A DNA stretch of 64,000 nucleotides from Phaeosaccion multiseriatum (GCA_965112735.1 OZ218951.1:4216001-4280000); one strand, 5' to 3'. Shown: positions 25,301-38,546, numbered from the stretch's first letter. Translations and numbers: made by a program. The notes: generated from the sequence alone by a model not told the origin.

Positions 25301-25310
25301 GAGCAGCAGC

Positions 25311-25365
<55 letters not shown>

Positions 25366-25859
25366 CAGCAGCGCAGCAGCAGCGGTTGGTACACGCAGTT
25401 GTGGTGTGTGGTTAGTTCGTTACGTGAGGTAGCGTAAGTTTTTAGTTTTTAGTGTTGTCGTTTAGTAGGAATTTGTCGTGTGGGCTTTGGATGGGGAGAA
25501 CGACGAGCGGGGAAGAGAGGAGCAGAGCCCTTTTTGAGCCTTCGGGCAATCAATCAGGACTCTCGTCTCGTCTCTCTCGTCTCTCTCGCCTCACACGCGT
25601 TAGGGTAGGAACGGCCCTTAGTCGGAAACAGCGTGAAATTAACGGGAGTTAATTAACGTTGGCAAAAGCTCGTCTAAAAATAGAAGGGAAGAAGAGGAGT
25701 AGTCGAGATGATATATTGTTCTAAATATATGCCTCACTCAGTACTCAGAAATGGATCTTCTCTTCGTTCTGAACCGCGCCATGGGAAGACAGACAGACAG
25801 ACAGAGAGACAGACCGACGGACTGAGACAACACCATCCACTGCCATCTACTGCTGCCTT
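25301..25859. other. Tail-to-tail spacer LRR-RGS / kinase
   Basis: Starts with a CAG array (25303-25382) right after the LRR-RGS stop. An AT-richer stretch follows, then an ACAG run at 25790-25812 and one copy of the CCATCCACTGCCATC motif at 25828. It presumably holds both 3' UTRs. Confidence 0.6.
25303..25382 (+). repeat. (CAG)n array
   Basis: About 26 CAG units with a few interruptions, immediately downstream of the stop codon of the LRR-RGS gene, so transcribed in its 3' UTR. Confidence 0.9.
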
Positions 25860-28795
25860 CTAGTGGGGAGCGCTGGGCTCAAATAGAGACATTAGTCCCT
25901 TGTAGCTGCCGCTACCGCTGCCAGACGAGCTTTTGTTGCCGCGGGCTAATGCTGCTCCCCCTCTGCTGCTGCTCGCCTTCTTGCCCCCCGGGGCCCCGGC
26001 CTCCCCCCGTTTGCCGACGACGTTGTTGTTGGTGCTTCGCGGTGTGAGGGACCCGCAACCCGCGGCTCGCGTTGGGGAGGCCGCAAGCGTGCAAGCAGAT
26101 TCCACACTTTCCTTCTCCCCGAGAGCGGCCTCGCACTGCTGCCTCATGGCCACCACTCGGAAACCGCACTCGTCCTCCTCCTCTTCTTCCACCTCCACCT
26201 CCTCCTCGTCGATACTACCGCTACTGCTTCTTCCGGCTGCTGTTGCTGCTGCTGTGTCACCAACTGCTGTATCACCACCAAACGCCCCGTCGCTGAAGGC
26301 GCTGCTCCCCCGCACGAGGGACGGCAGCAGCAGGGGCGACACCGGCACTTGAACTTTGGTGGGACTCCCGCCCGGCGTGAGTTGCCCCGTGCTGCCGCTG
26401 CTGGCGCCGTCGCTGGTCCCATCATCACACGACCAATTGGAGTTTGAGTTGGTGGAGGAGACAGAGTATGAAGTGTTGCTCATCTCCCTCTCCTCCCTGT
26501 CGGCAAGAGCCTTCATATCGAGCCAGCTCTTGGTGGCGAGGAGGTTGCCTGGTTCGATGTAGTCCCTCCTCACCTTGAGCACGGAGGGCGTGTCGGGCTG
26601 GGAGGGAGGGGCGGTGAAGGACACGGGAAGCTTGCTTTGTGCGCGGCGGCTGAAACTCACATTCTCCAAGGCGGAGTCTGTCTGCCGCCTCTGACCGTGC
26701 TGGTCCTGCTCCTGGTCCTGCTCTGGGTCCTCCTCTTCGTCCTCCTCCTCCTCCTCCTCCTCCTCCTCCTCCTCTTGCTGCTGCTGCTGCTGCTGCTGCT
26801 GCTGTATCACCAACTGCTGCTGTCCTCCATCACTCGACGCCTCCTTTCGGTCGCCGCAGAACCCGAAGCGCTTCTCTCCAGTGCGGGTGGGCGATGCCCC
26901 CTCCTCTCTCCCCTCGGTTGGGTATGATGGGTCTTCCTCCCCCTCCGTGGGGTATGAGGGCTCCTCTTTCCCCTCCGTGGGGTATCCCGATGGCCCTTCC
27001 TCTCCCTCCGTGGGGTCACCGTCCAGGCTGGCGCCAGCGAGACTCGCGCGTAACTCAGACTCAACACCCTCCTCCGCCTCTTCCTCCTCCTCCCCCGCTT
27101 TCTTCTCCTCTGTCGGCGCCCCTCCGCCCCCGCCCGCGTGGCCGCTCTCCCCGTCGCTGCTCTCGTCGTCTGTACTGTCGAGGTCATCGCAGTATACAGT
27201 TACGGCCCCAAGTGGTGTTCGTCCCTCCCCTTCCTCCTGCGTGCCATTGTCCATCCCCTTTCGCTCTGTGAGGTCCCTTGCTATGTGCTCTGCTGCCTCC
27301 TCTACCCCTCCTCTTCCTGCTGATGGTACCGCAGCCCCTGTTGCGCCCGTTGAATTCCCGCCATGGGGCCCAGCGTCCTCCTCCTCCTCCTCCTCCTCCT
27401 CCTCCTGAGCAGGGCCTCCTCCCAAGGCCAAATCGGACTGTGACTGTGCTGAGAAGAAGGTCTCCACTCCAGGGGCGGCGCTTCCTTCTTGGTACTTGTA
27501 CTCCGGCACGTCGATGGTCAAGCTAAGGCCCGCCTTCGAGCCACGCCCCCCTCTGTCAGCTGCTGTATCACCACCAACTGCTGATGCTACAGTTGCTGCT
27601 GCTGGCTGATGCTGTACCACCAACTCCTCCTGCTGCTGCAGGGGTGGCGGGGGCAGAGGGCTCGACGACGACGACGACGAAGAAGAAGAAGACAATGATG
27701 GTACTGACGTCGGTACCCCCTCTGGTGACAGTATTGGCGATGGAGGCACCCCTTCCGAGCCGACGAAAGCGAGCCCGTACTTCTCGAGCCAAGGGTGGCG
27801 AAGCATACGGCCCACGGAGAGGCGCTTGTTGGGGGCCAAGGCGAGGGAGGTGAGCAAGAAGTCGCAGAGCTCGGGCGAGAGCTTGGTGGGGAGGAACACC
27901 TCCAACGTGGCGATGCTCTTCGAAATGGCCGCCTCGAAGCTACTTGTGCAGCTCAGCTTGGGGTACTCGTAGGCACCCATCCACAGCCGGCAGTAGTCCT
28001 CATGGCCAAGGACGAGCTCGAGGAGGATGCAGCCCAGAGACCACACGTCGGCCTTCTTGCCGTTGTACGCGCCCTTGATGAGCATCTCGGGGGCAAAGAA
28101 GCCGGGCGAGCCGCAAAACTCTCTGTGTGTACGTAGCGGACGACCGGCTCTCAGGCACTCCGCCTCCTCCGCGTCGCTCTCCACCCGCGCAGAGAGCCCA
28201 AAGTCGCACAGCACCACCCTCGTCTGCGGCGTGAAGCGGTGCTTGTCGGCGAAGAGAATGTTCTCGGGCTTGAGGTCGCGATGGCACACCCCGTGCGCGT
28301 GTGCGTAGTGTACAGGGCGCAAAATCTTGTGCAAGATTTGCGCCGCCACCTCCTCGGAGACGCCCTCCAGGTGTTGATCAAAGAACTCAAACAAATCCCG
28401 CCCGGCCTTCTCCGTGATGATGTAGATGCACTTGGGGGCGTGGATCACTTCGCACAGCCGGATGATTCCGTCGTGGCGCAGGCGAGTGAGCACGGCAATC
28501 TCATTGTCCACGCGGCGCAGAGTGGTCATGCTCACTACCTCGCTCTTGTGGATCATCTTGACAGCCAGCTCGGCGGGCGGGTCGACTGCTGTTGCTGCTG
28601 CTGCTGCTGCTGCTGCTTGCTGCACTTGCTCCCGCCGCCGCTGCTCGTCGTCTTGCTGCTGCTTGCTACTCCTACTACCGCTACTACTACTGCTAATGCC
28701 ACCGCCCCCGAACAGGGTCGACCGCTGGGTCTGACGAGCGCTCTTCTCCCCGGCAGCGGCCACCTCACTGCCACTCCCACTACCACCGCCGACGC

Positions 28796-28826
<31 letters not shown>

Positions 28827-30246
28827 ACCAGTGCTACCACCGGTTGGCGTCTTCCTCTTGCGAATACCCCTCACCGCCGCGAACTGCCCCTCCCCGAGGG
28901 TGTCAAGCAAATCATAGTCGCCAACCCTGTCATCCTCCTCCACAATACTCTTGTCTACGGGGGGGATGGCCTCAAGCCATTTGGGGCCCATGCCCTCCAC
29001 CCCGGGGAGCGCCTTGGCCGGAATAAAGTCCCACAAGACGTCTCTGAGCTGGGCTTTGATGGAGTCGTACTTTTTGCGCAGTAGACAGAACTTGTCAAAC
29101 AGGGCCTTTTGCTGCTGATGGAAGGCGGCGATGGAGGCCTCACTCTCCGTGGCTACCACCTCGAGCTCGTGGATTCGGCGGTCTCTTCTTCGAGCCTCCT
29201 TCTTGGCCCTTTCTTCGGCAGAGTTGAGCTCCTTCTTGAGCGACGACACTTGCTCCTTGAGCTTCTGTTGCTCCGTTGCACTGTTGGGGTTGTAGGTTAG
29301 GTGGGAACGTGGGTGGGTGGATGGGTGGGTGGGTGAGTGGGTAAGTGGGTGAAGGGAGGGACGGAGGAAAGGGACGAGGAGGTTCGAAAGTGAGCAGTGG
29401 ACGCGACGAGAAGTATTGCACCTCTTCATCCCCAGTTGTCACTGCTCTCCAACCTTCCTTCCTTCCTTCCTGCCTTCCTTCCTTCCTTCCTTCCTTCCTT
29501 CCCTCCCTCTCTCGAGAGTACTGCCGATGGGAAAGAAGACGAAGGAAGAAGTCCCCCGCGACTAAAGCAAAAGACACCCACAAAGGCACTCCTTCCTTCC
29601 GCGTACCCTACCTTCGGTTTCCTCCTCCAAAGGCACTGGTGAAGGTGGAGGCAAAACCATCCCCCCTCTTCTCTACAAGTCGAACAGCGGCATCCACGAA
29701 GCCGCCCCCTCCACTTCCGGCCTTGGGATTGGGAGTCGTCTTGTCCATCTCTCCTCCTCCGTCTGGTGGTGGTAGCTTCATGTCCCGACCGCCGCTACCA
29801 CTACTTCGGCTGTCTTCTACTCTATTACTCGTTTTGTCAAAATGGCCTCCTCCCTTGGAGGCCTCCCAGTCTAGAACCAACGTCTCTACCTCAGCGATGG
29901 CCACCACCCCCGCCGTGTCTCCTCCCCCCACCCCGGGACAGCCCTTCGACGGCTTAGTGGCCATGCGCCTGGCCTCTTGAGGGGAGCTTGCCAGAGACAC
30001 CTGTAATGATATCGCGGGAAGGAAGCGGGACGACGTGAGAAGGGCGTGGGTCATCGGGGGGGGGGGTTACGCGTACAGAGACCGCCCGAAGACGATGGAC
30101 GGAGATGGCCTGCTGTTGCTGTTCTCCCTCTTTCTCTCTCTCCTCATAGAGCTAACCTTGAGGTCATTGTGCAGCCCCAGGGATAGTGCTTTTTGCAGCT
30201 GCTCCAGGGAAACGCCCTCGCAGCTGATTTGATAGCAGGAAGTCAT
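25860..30246 (-). CDS. Serine/threonine protein kinase with N-terminal coiled coil
   Basis: Three exons: 30246-30157, 30000-29612, 29280-25860; 1299 residues. The ATG at 30246 starts a short exon ending NDLK at a GTTAGC donor. Residues 165-240 form a charged heptad-like coiled coil. The kinase domain spans about 282-655: Gly loop GEGQFAAV, AVKMIHK with the ATP lysine, HRDLKPEN catalytic loop, CDFG metal loop, FFAPEM activation-segment end and KADVWSLG. All key residues are present, so it should be active. About 85 Ser/Gly/Gln-rich residues interrupt the N-lobe between the Gly loop and the VAIK-type lysine. The 640-residue tail is acidic low complexity with several translated copies of the TTGGTGATACAGCAG motif. 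The fold resembles CAMK-type kinases; subfamily and substrate unknown. Confidence 0.93.
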
Positions 30247-31058
30247 GCTGCGGGACGGAGGAATGTGCTTCTAGTCGTGAAGACCCTGCTCCCGCAGCTG
30301 CTGCTGGACTGCTGCTGTAGTATTTTCCGTGTTGCAGAGGGGGCGAAGGCCCCAGCCTCTCTCCAACTCGCCTTCGCTACTGTTCCTTTTATCGACCATA
30401 AGCCATCAACGAGGCGTGAAACTCTCCTTATCGAGACGTGCTGTCCTGCGCACCAAGTAGGAGACGAAGGGGGTTAAGGGGGCTATGTACATCGTCTGAC
30501 GAAGCTCCTCTCTGGGGACAGTCACGCCAAACAAGAATCCACACGCCGAGGCAGTTCAAGTAGTATAAGGGTGGCACTTACTTCGGAGCCGGCGGCAGCA
30601 GCAACAGGCCACCTGGTAGAGGTTGCCGTAGCCAAAACTCACCGTAGGACCATGGCTCAGGTACGTGTCTACTTCGCTCACTACTGCTGCCGTGGCTTCT
30701 ACTACTCCTTCTTGCTTCTACGGAGCTGTTGCTGGTGCTGTTGTTGCTGCTGCTGCTGCGGGTATTTGCTAGGTTGGCGCTGGGTGGCTCTCTGAAACGC
30801 CCTGGCTGGGGCTGGGGTCGAGAGAAATAAACGAAACCGTATTTTAGGTCGAAAAAAAACGAAACCGTATTCAGGTCGAATTCAGAAAAAAAAAAAGTAA
30901 AGTCGATATCCAAAATCGTGCTTGATTATCACTCTCCCTCCCTCTCTCATAAGTATACATCGATTGGATCCACCGCCGCCCGCCCCCTGCGAACCCAATC
31001 TGAAGGAACTAAAGGCTTTTGTTCACTGGGCCGTCTTCATGCCTCTACCACCCCATCC
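30247..31058. other. Spacer between kinase start and V-ATPase e stop
   Basis: Upstream region of the kinase gene. A short direct repeat containing GAAACCGTATT occurs at about 30833 and 30859 next to poly-A runs. No gene seen. Confidence 0.5.
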
Positions 31059-32020
31059 TCATCCCGGGTACTCAGGGAAGATCAGGGGGTGCCACTGCGC
31101 CATCCAGGCCATGAACCTGGAAGTGAAGGGGAGGGAAGGGTCGGATAGGGTAGCGCAGACAACGCAGCAGGGGCCAGCAGACAGACAAAGAGAGGAAGGA
31201 GGGAAGGTCATGGCAAGCACAGCACGCACACACACGCACACACACACATCGGTGAGTTCTCTTCTTTTCCTATCGCTGGGGCAGGACACAGCAAAAAGCT
31301 GCAGCCATCTATGGTCCGTCGCTGGCGGGCTGCCTCCCCCAAACCTTTGCGTCTGCTCATTTGGCATCTCTTTGCTCCATCTCATGTGGAGCACCACCAC
31401 AAGCGTGGTGCTGCTGCATGCCGTAACAGAGAAGAGCTGCCCCCACCCTTCTTATCTCTATCCTTTGGTCCACGCCCTATCTAGTGTAGTGTTGCCCCAC
31501 CCCACGCCTGATTCCATTTGCGGCACCCCCCCGATGCTTGCCCGGGCAGCGCCCTCCCCCGTAAGCCTCCCTTCTCTTTCCGTCTCCAGCCGTTCTGTAT
31601 GTCTCTCTCTCCGTCACAACCCCCCAGCCGTCGCTTTGTGGTCCAGATCAAGACACCCGTGCTTGCGGGTTTCATGTCTTTCACGCCCCAAAGCACAGAC
31701 AGCAGCAGCAAGCGGTGTTGTTTCCCACCACCTACTCCCCTGATGTGATGTGCCAGTACCATCGCGTGGGGCACCAACCCCGTCTAGCAGCCAGGCATAG
31801 CACCCCTCCCTATAAAGAAGACACTCCAACACACGAGAACACGCACGCACCAGAGAAACCACATGCAGAAGAAGCAGATGGCAATGACCACCATGCCCAC
31901 CCCCGTGTTGTCCTTGCTGAAGATGCCCAGGAAGTTGCCCGCTCGCAGAATAATCATGGCCGCCACCATGGCCCCGATGTAGCCCAGAGTGCCATTGAAC
32001 AGCGGCGCGGCGAACGCCAT
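31059..32020 (-). CDS. V-type H+-ATPase V0 subunit e
   Basis: Small membrane subunit of the proton-translocating V0 sector. Two exons, 32020-31851 and 31116-31059, phase 2 across a 734-bp intron; 75 residues, the usual size (about 70-85). Two hydrophobic helices: LGYIGAMVAAMIILRAG and GMVVIAICFFCMWFLWFMAWM. The C-terminus WMAQWHPLIFPEYPG corresponds to the family's AQLNPLxGP ending. The acceptor has a strong pyrimidine tract (CCCTTCCCCTCCCCTTCACTTCCAG read on the minus strand, here only described by position 31117-31140). Divergently arranged with the aureochrome. The second exon is only 58 bp and easily missed. Assignment rests on size, topology and the C-terminal motif. Confidence 0.82.
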
Positions 32021-32965
32021 GCTGAGGCTAGGCTGGCCACAGCTGGCCGCGGCTTCTCACGATCTCTTCTCTGCTCTTCACAGAGGTTCCTTCCTTCCTT
32101 CCTTCCTTCCTTCCTTCCTCCTGCCTTCCGTGCTCCCCCCTCTTTACGGCGACATGCCAACCAATCTGGTTGCATCGTTCGGTTGGGGTTCATACGAGCA
32201 GCAGCAGCAGGCAGGCAAGTGAGTTGAAACAAACCCCGTTGAGAGGGCGGCTGGATTGGACGAGAACAAAAGCATTGTCCACCTTTCTTTCCCGTGAGGC
32301 GACCTTCCCCCTCCCCACCTCCAACCAAGACCAGACGGGGAAAAGGCCTTCACAACTAGCGTGTACCACAACACCAGCTACCCTGCACAACAGAAGGACT
32401 GAATGAGAAAGTGGTGATCTCTCTCTCCAAAAATCTATTTCTCATCCGACGCTCGCGGAGGCTGCCATTCCCTTCCTCACACCACCACTATCCCTCCCAC
32501 ATGCACCACCGAGACCCTCCCTCCCTTTTATTTGCTCCCCTACCTGCTAAAGCACCGCGCCTGTGGGTCCTCTGTCCCAAAAAGCAGAAGTCGCCAATAT
32601 TTTTCTGCGCCCCAGGGGGGCTCCCTCATATATAAATCAATCACATAGACTTGAAGGACTCCAAGTAAGGGAGAGGGCGAGGGAAGGCGCCTACCAGAGC
32701 ACAGACACCAGTCTCCTGACTCCGTGATCGTCTACTTAGCCGATAGTTGGCGAAAGCGGTGGCTTTCTACTATAAGATTACAGCAATAAAAGGGGGGAAA
32801 GAGGAGGAGGAGGGGGGGGGGGAGATAGGAGAAGCGGCGGGAGCACGGCGTCGTTAGTAGAGGTTTCCCTTCTCGCAATGCCTCCTCCCTTCTAATAAGA
32901 GGGAGGAGGTTATTCTTCATTAGTAGAAGAGGAGGGGGAGCGCTCAGCGACACACGGGGACAAAC
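32021..32965. promoter_or_regulatory. Divergent promoter region V-ATPase e / aureochrome
   Basis: 945 bp between two divergent start codons. It contains a TTCC tetranucleotide run at about 32089-32127 and purine-rich stretches near 32790-32940 just before the aureochrome ATG. I cannot name specific factor sites. Confidence 0.45.
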
Positions 32966-33266
32966 ATGAGCAACGTCCCCCCGGCGCCACTCTTTGGAAG
33001 AGGAGAGGATGACGGGGCTGGAGGAGCGGGACAGGCGCCAGGTGCAGAGTCAAATGGACTGCCGGCCGCCGCGGGACACCCCGCTCTGGCCAAGTACATT
33101 AACATTGACGAGATATTCGCAGAGTGCTTTTCGAGTGAAGGCTCCGATTTGCTTGGGGCATCGTCCATGGAGCAGCTCATGGGACCAGCAGCAGCATCGC
33201 AGCAGCATCCTCAGCAGCAGCAGCCCCCGCAGCCGCTGCAACAGCCTGAGCAGCAACAGCAGCAGC

Positions 33267-33297
<31 letters not shown>

Positions 33298-34480
33298 GCA
33301 GCAGCAGCAGCTCCAGCACCAGCAACAGCAACGACAGCACTTACACCAGCAGCAGCAGCAGCTACTCCAACTCCAGCAGCAGCACCAGCAGCAAATGTAC
33401 AACGTGTCGCAGGGGCTGGCGGCAGACGGAGGCATGGGCCACTTAGTCGGGCAACAGGGCCTCATGTCCCTGCCCCCGCCCATGGGAGTCGCAGGAGTGG
33501 GAGGCGAGGCGGCAGCGCGGATGGGTATGGACGGACTGGGGGGCATGGGCGGGATGGAAGTGATGGGCGCGGCTTCTGCGCCGGTGCCTGGGATGGGTGT
33601 TGGGGTCGCAGGGGTGGGGGCGGGGGGGGGGCTCCAACGGGTTGGGAGCAGCGGCGGGGGCGGGTCCGGTGAAGGCGGAGGAGGAGCAGCAGCAGCAACA
33701 GGAGGAGGAGGAGCGTCTTCGGGGGAGGACGACAAAATGGGCGGCAAGATGAAGAGGGCACGGACGGGGGGGGGGCGCAACATGTCGGAGCAGCAGAAGC
33801 TGCAGAGGAGGGAGAGGAATAGGGAGCACGCCAAGCGCTCGAGAGTGAGGAAGAAATTCCTGTTGGAGAGCCTGCAGACCAGCGTTACTAGTCTGCAGCA
33901 GGAAAACGAGTCGCTGAAGAAGGCAATTCATGAGAATTTGGGGCCTGAGGCGGACGAGCTATTGACCAAGGCCCATGAAGACAGCCTCATTGCTTCCGAC
34001 CCGGACAAGGCGACGAGGGTGCTTGAGAATAAGGACTACAGTCTTGTCAAGGCGCTGCAAACGGCGCAGCAAAATTTTGTAATTACCGACCCCACATTGC
34101 CGGACAACCCAATCGTCTTTGCCAGCCAGGGCTTTTTGGACTTGACCGGGTATTCGTTATCGCAGATTCTGGGCAGAAACTGCCGATTCCTGCAGGGGCC
34201 AGACACGGAACCAAAGGCGGTGGAGAAGATTCGAAAGGCCATCGAGAAAGGGGTGGATGCATCGGTGTGTCTACTCAACTACTGTGCAGATGGCTCCACC
34301 TTTTGGAATCGGTTTTTTATTGCGGCGTTGCGCGACTCAGAGGGGAAGGTGATCAACTTCGTAGGGGTGCAATGTAAAGTGAGCGAGGGGCTTGCCAAGG
34401 CCTCTACTCGGAAACACGACGCCGGCGAGGAAGGGGAGGAGAGCGACATGGACGATATGGAGGACGAGGACGAGGTGTAG
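32966..34480 (+). CDS. Aureochrome (bZIP-LOV blue-light-regulated transcription factor)
   Basis: Blue-light receptor transcription factor restricted to photosynthetic stramenopiles; nuclear. Intronless, 504 residues. The N-terminal 270 residues are Gln-, Gly- and Met-rich (a long CAG/CAA poly-Gln stretch), typical of an activation region. The bZIP lies at about 272-322: basic part RRERNREHAKRSRVRKKF, then leucine heptads ending in LKKAI. The LOV domain spans about 360-475: NFVITDPTLPDNPIVFAS, GRNCRFLQG with the photo-adduct cysteine near residue 406, NYCADGSTFWN and GVQCKVSE. All FMN-contact motifs are intact. The C-terminus is acidic (EGEESDMDDMEDEDEV). Order bZIP then LOV is diagnostic. Whether it is aureochrome 1a, 1b, 1c or 2 I cannot tell. 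Confidence 0.98.
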
Positions 34481-35224
34481 CGAGTGGCAAGGTAGGCACA
34501 AGAAGATAGGAAGGCATCACCTAGACACACGCAGAGAAGGGCACCATAGACACGACTAGGAGAGTCGACATCGATAGACATACATCTCATTTACATGGGG
34601 GAGGGAGGAAGGGAAGGCTGCCGGGAGTAGCGGATGCGCTGCTCCCACCAAAGAACTGAAGCCTTCCTTCCTTTTTCCACTCCTTCCTCTCCTTTTTCCT
34701 ACGTCGGCGCTTTAATTTACTTTTAAGAAAAGGAACTTCTCTCTCTCTCTCTCTCTCTCTCTACGACAGCGTCTTTCCCCGATGACTGCTGATGTTGCCC
34801 ATGACGCAGCCCTGTGTGGCTGCGCAGAAAGGGGCTGTAGAAGGCCCCTCTGCGCCTCTCTGATTGACACTCGCACTCCCACCCATCTCACTTGTGCCTG
34901 TCTTACTTGGGTTCTGAATGTGGCTGGGCTGCCATACAGCACCAAGCCAAGGAAGAAGCGCCGCTCATACACACAAAAGAGCAAAAGAGTGAATGAACGA
35001 ACGCTCGCTTGCAGAGCAATCAATCAGAGGGGCTGAAAAGTCAAGTCAAGCCGGAGCAACGCTCTTACGTTCCTCCCCTCAGGAGAGGCTGGCACGGCAA
35101 CGCACTGCAACGCACAAGGCAGGTCAATCGATCTTCGCTCCGAGCAAGACACATCGACCACAACGATCAAAACGATCACGGCGACACGCGAGCATCCCGG
35201 GTATCCTTCGCCGTGTGCGTGTGC

Positions 35225-35259
<35 letters not shown>

Positions 35260-35305
35260 TGCGTGCGTGTGTGTGAGTGCGTGACATGCAGTGCCGTGCG
35301 GGGCG
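34481..35305. other. Tail-to-tail spacer aureochrome / FAM227-like gene
   Basis: Convergent 3' ends. Contains a CT run at 34738-34762 and a GT run at 35215-35265. No coding frame of normal composition. Confidence 0.55.
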
Positions 35306-35632
35306 TCACCAACGGTTGTTCTGTGAGCGCTTGCCCCCCTTCATACCGCCCCTCTGCATCTCCGTGATGATGTCCATGCTCTTAAGTCCGATCTTGCTGT
35401 GGCCCATACCGAACAGCGCCTGCGTATCGCATTGGAGGGGATGGATGGCAGTGGATGGAGAAGATGACGAGGAGAGAGGAGGAGGGAAGGAGGAGATTGA
35501 GAAGGGTATGCACGTATGGGCGGGAGAGGCAGACGAGACAAGCAAGCGACAAATCACAGCCCCCAATGCTGTATCATCAACTGCTACCGCACGTTTCCGG
35601 ACGGGCGCCCATCCCAGGGTTGGCTCTCCTCC

Positions 35633-35704
<72 letters not shown>

Positions 35705-35710
35705 CACACA

Positions 35711-35757
<47 letters not shown>

Positions 35758-38285
35758 CTTCTCTTCGTCCGCCAGGCTCTTGAGTGCCTTCCTCGTGCTC
35801 TTGAGGCTGTGAATCTGCTGCCGATCGAAGTCCTTCTTGGCTCGCGTGTGCTGCGTGGCGAGTACGTCATCATACTCTCTGCTGCCTGCGTGTTGATGAT
35901 GCCGTCGAAAGGTGTCCGTCCCTCCTATCTGACACCACTGCACCGGTGTGGTGCGTACTAGGTAGGCACTCTTGCGACCCAGGGCCACCGAGCTCGTCTG
36001 TGCGTGTTGGTGATATTTCGTTGGGTGTGGGTGTGGGTGTGGGTGTGGGTGCGGGTGTGGAGGTGAAGGCGGAGGTGGGTGTAAGTGTGTGGGTTTTGAG
36101 TGTGAGTGATGGTGCACGCGTGCGGGTGTGAGTGCCACGAGCGGCATCTCGCCTTCTTGAACGGTGAGACAACAAAAAGGCAGCAGAAGGTATGTATGTG
36201 GGCACGCAGGCTGCCCGTGGAGCAAGGTGGTGGTACGGACAGGAAGGCATATGGGCAGGCCGGCATTGGGCAGGCAGGCATATGGGTAGGCAAGAAGGGA
36301 CGGACGGACGGAAGGACGGAAGGAGGGAGGGAGGGAGGGAGGGAGGCGCTGACCTGCTTGAGATAGTCTTGCATGAAGGGAGAGAGCTGCATCGCGTCGA
36401 ATCTCGTGCGTGCTTGTCTCTGCTGCAGCCTCTCCAGACCCTCGGGCATGAGGGGGCGGAATCGGAGGTTCGTGCGATCGCCAGTGAAGGCATCCAGGGG
36501 GCGAGGCCTGAGAAGAGGGGAGCGGAGAGTAGCGGAGAGGAGTCAGTCAGTCAGTCAGTCAGTCAGTCAGGCAGTCAGGCAGTCAGTCAGACAGTCAGTC
36601 AGTCAGTCAGCCAGCTAGTCAGTCAGTCACCAGCTGCCCCCCCCCCCCCCCGTGTCCTGACACCCACCTCTGAGACGAACAGAGCCTCTGCAGCCGAAGC
36701 TTCTTCTTGGTCGCAGCAGCAGACTCGGTGTCAGTGGGAGAGTCCTGCTGCGGCTCCTCCCCCCCCCCCTCCTCCTTCCTCTTCCCCTTCCCCTTCCCCT
36801 TCTCCTTCCCTGTCCCCTCCCCCTTATCCTCCTCCTTCTTCCTGGGCTGCCACAGCCGTCCCTTCTTCCTTCTCGCCCCCCCCCCTCCCCCCCCTCGGCC
36901 CTTGCTGCTCCCGTCATTCGCACAGGCTTCCCCACGCCCGATCCCGCCACCACTGTCCTTTCTCCCGTCGCTGGTGTTGTTGTTGCTGCTATTGTCATCA
37001 GTCCTGACCATCCCTTCTGTCTTAGCGCTCCCCCCCCCGGCACCCCCCCCCCCTTGCCCTCCGTCGTTGGTGCCCGACGAAGAGGAAGCACCAGCGCCAG
37101 GGGGCCCTCCTGCCCCTCCTCCTCCGCTGTTGTTGCTGCTGCTCCCGTGCGGCTGGTGAGGGGCGGGTAGATAGTCGTTCCAATCGTCCTCCGCTACTTC
37201 GTCGGGGAAGAGCTTAGCCCTCATTGACGTAACGTACACAGGCGTAACGTCCGACCCCTGTGTGTGCGTGTGTGCGTGTGTGTGTGCGTGTGTGCGTGGG
37301 TGTTTGTGGGTGTGTGTTTGTGTGTATGTGTGTGTGTGGGTGCGTGCGTATATACATACATATGCATACACATAAGACGGGAGGAGAGTCGACGAGGGAA
37401 AAGGGGGAAGGGAAAGGTAAATGGACAGGGGAAGGGAAAGGTATATGGACAGGGGAAGGGAAAGGTATATGGACAGGGGAAGGGAAAGGGGAGGTGCTAG
37501 CGCCTTCGTCGTCTTTTCCTCATACGCCTTTCTCCTGACCCATATACCCTTACGTGAGCCCCTCTTGACCCATACACCCTTACGGGAGCCCCTCCGGACC
37601 CATATACCCTTACATGCGCCCCTCCTGACCCTGTATACCCACCGTGAGGATCTTGCAGCAGAGCAGAAAGAGGATCCTCCGGAGGGCACCTGTGTACAGA
37701 TGCCTGTGCGGAGGGGCGACGCGTGGTGTGAGAGGCGGTGAGGAGTGAGACAGAGAGAGAGAGAGGCGTGTATCGTAAGTCACTTGAGACGGAGGGAGAG
37801 GCATGTATGTCAAGGGGGGAGGTGGAGGGGGAGGTGGGGGTTGCATGCCCACTCATGCCCACTCAGACCCACTCAGACCCACTCATGCCCATTCATACCC
37901 ACTTACCTCGTGCCCGGCAGAAGGTAGAAGAAGCCCCAATACACGCTGCTGGCGACGCAGAATGGGTAATACTTGAAGAAGTAGTCTCCGTACTCGTCGA
38001 TGCCCTCTGTAGCGAGCATCTCCACATATGTCTGTGGTGTGCCGCAGCAGGGAAGGAGAAAAGTCGAAATGGGGTGAGTGAAGCGCTCGACAATAGAAGT
38101 GGTGGGAGGGAGTGTAGTATAGTGTAGCTACCGCCCTCCACTGCCATCCCCACCCCTCTCTTTCTCCACCCCCCTCCGCCTTCCTTCTCCACCCCACTCT
38201 CTCTCCCACTCTTTTCCTCCTCTCCCCCCCACTCTCTCTCCCACTCTTTCCCTCCTCTCCCCCCCACTCTCTCTCTCTTTCTCTC

Positions 38286-38316
<31 letters not shown>

Positions 38317-38325
38317 CCCTCTCTC

Positions 38326-38371
<46 letters not shown>

Positions 38372-38412
38372 TCTCTCTCTCTCCCTCTTTCTCTCTGTCT
38401 CTCTCTCTCCTT

Positions 38413-38455
<43 letters not shown>

Positions 38456-38509
38456 CTTCTCCCTCTTTCTCTCTGTCTCTCTCTCCTTCCCTCTCTCTCT
38501 CTCTCCTTC

Positions 38510-38546
<37 letters not shown>

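Noticed and set aside
30571-30913. Open frames on both strands near poly-A runs upstream of the kinase
   Set aside because: Short, with no start context or resemblance, and containing CTG-type simple repeats.
35577-36225. His/Pro-rich extension joined to the FAM227-like exon 13
   Set aside because: The CACACC repeat is intronic; the acceptor at 35998 gives the phase required by exon 12, whereas the upstream frame does not.
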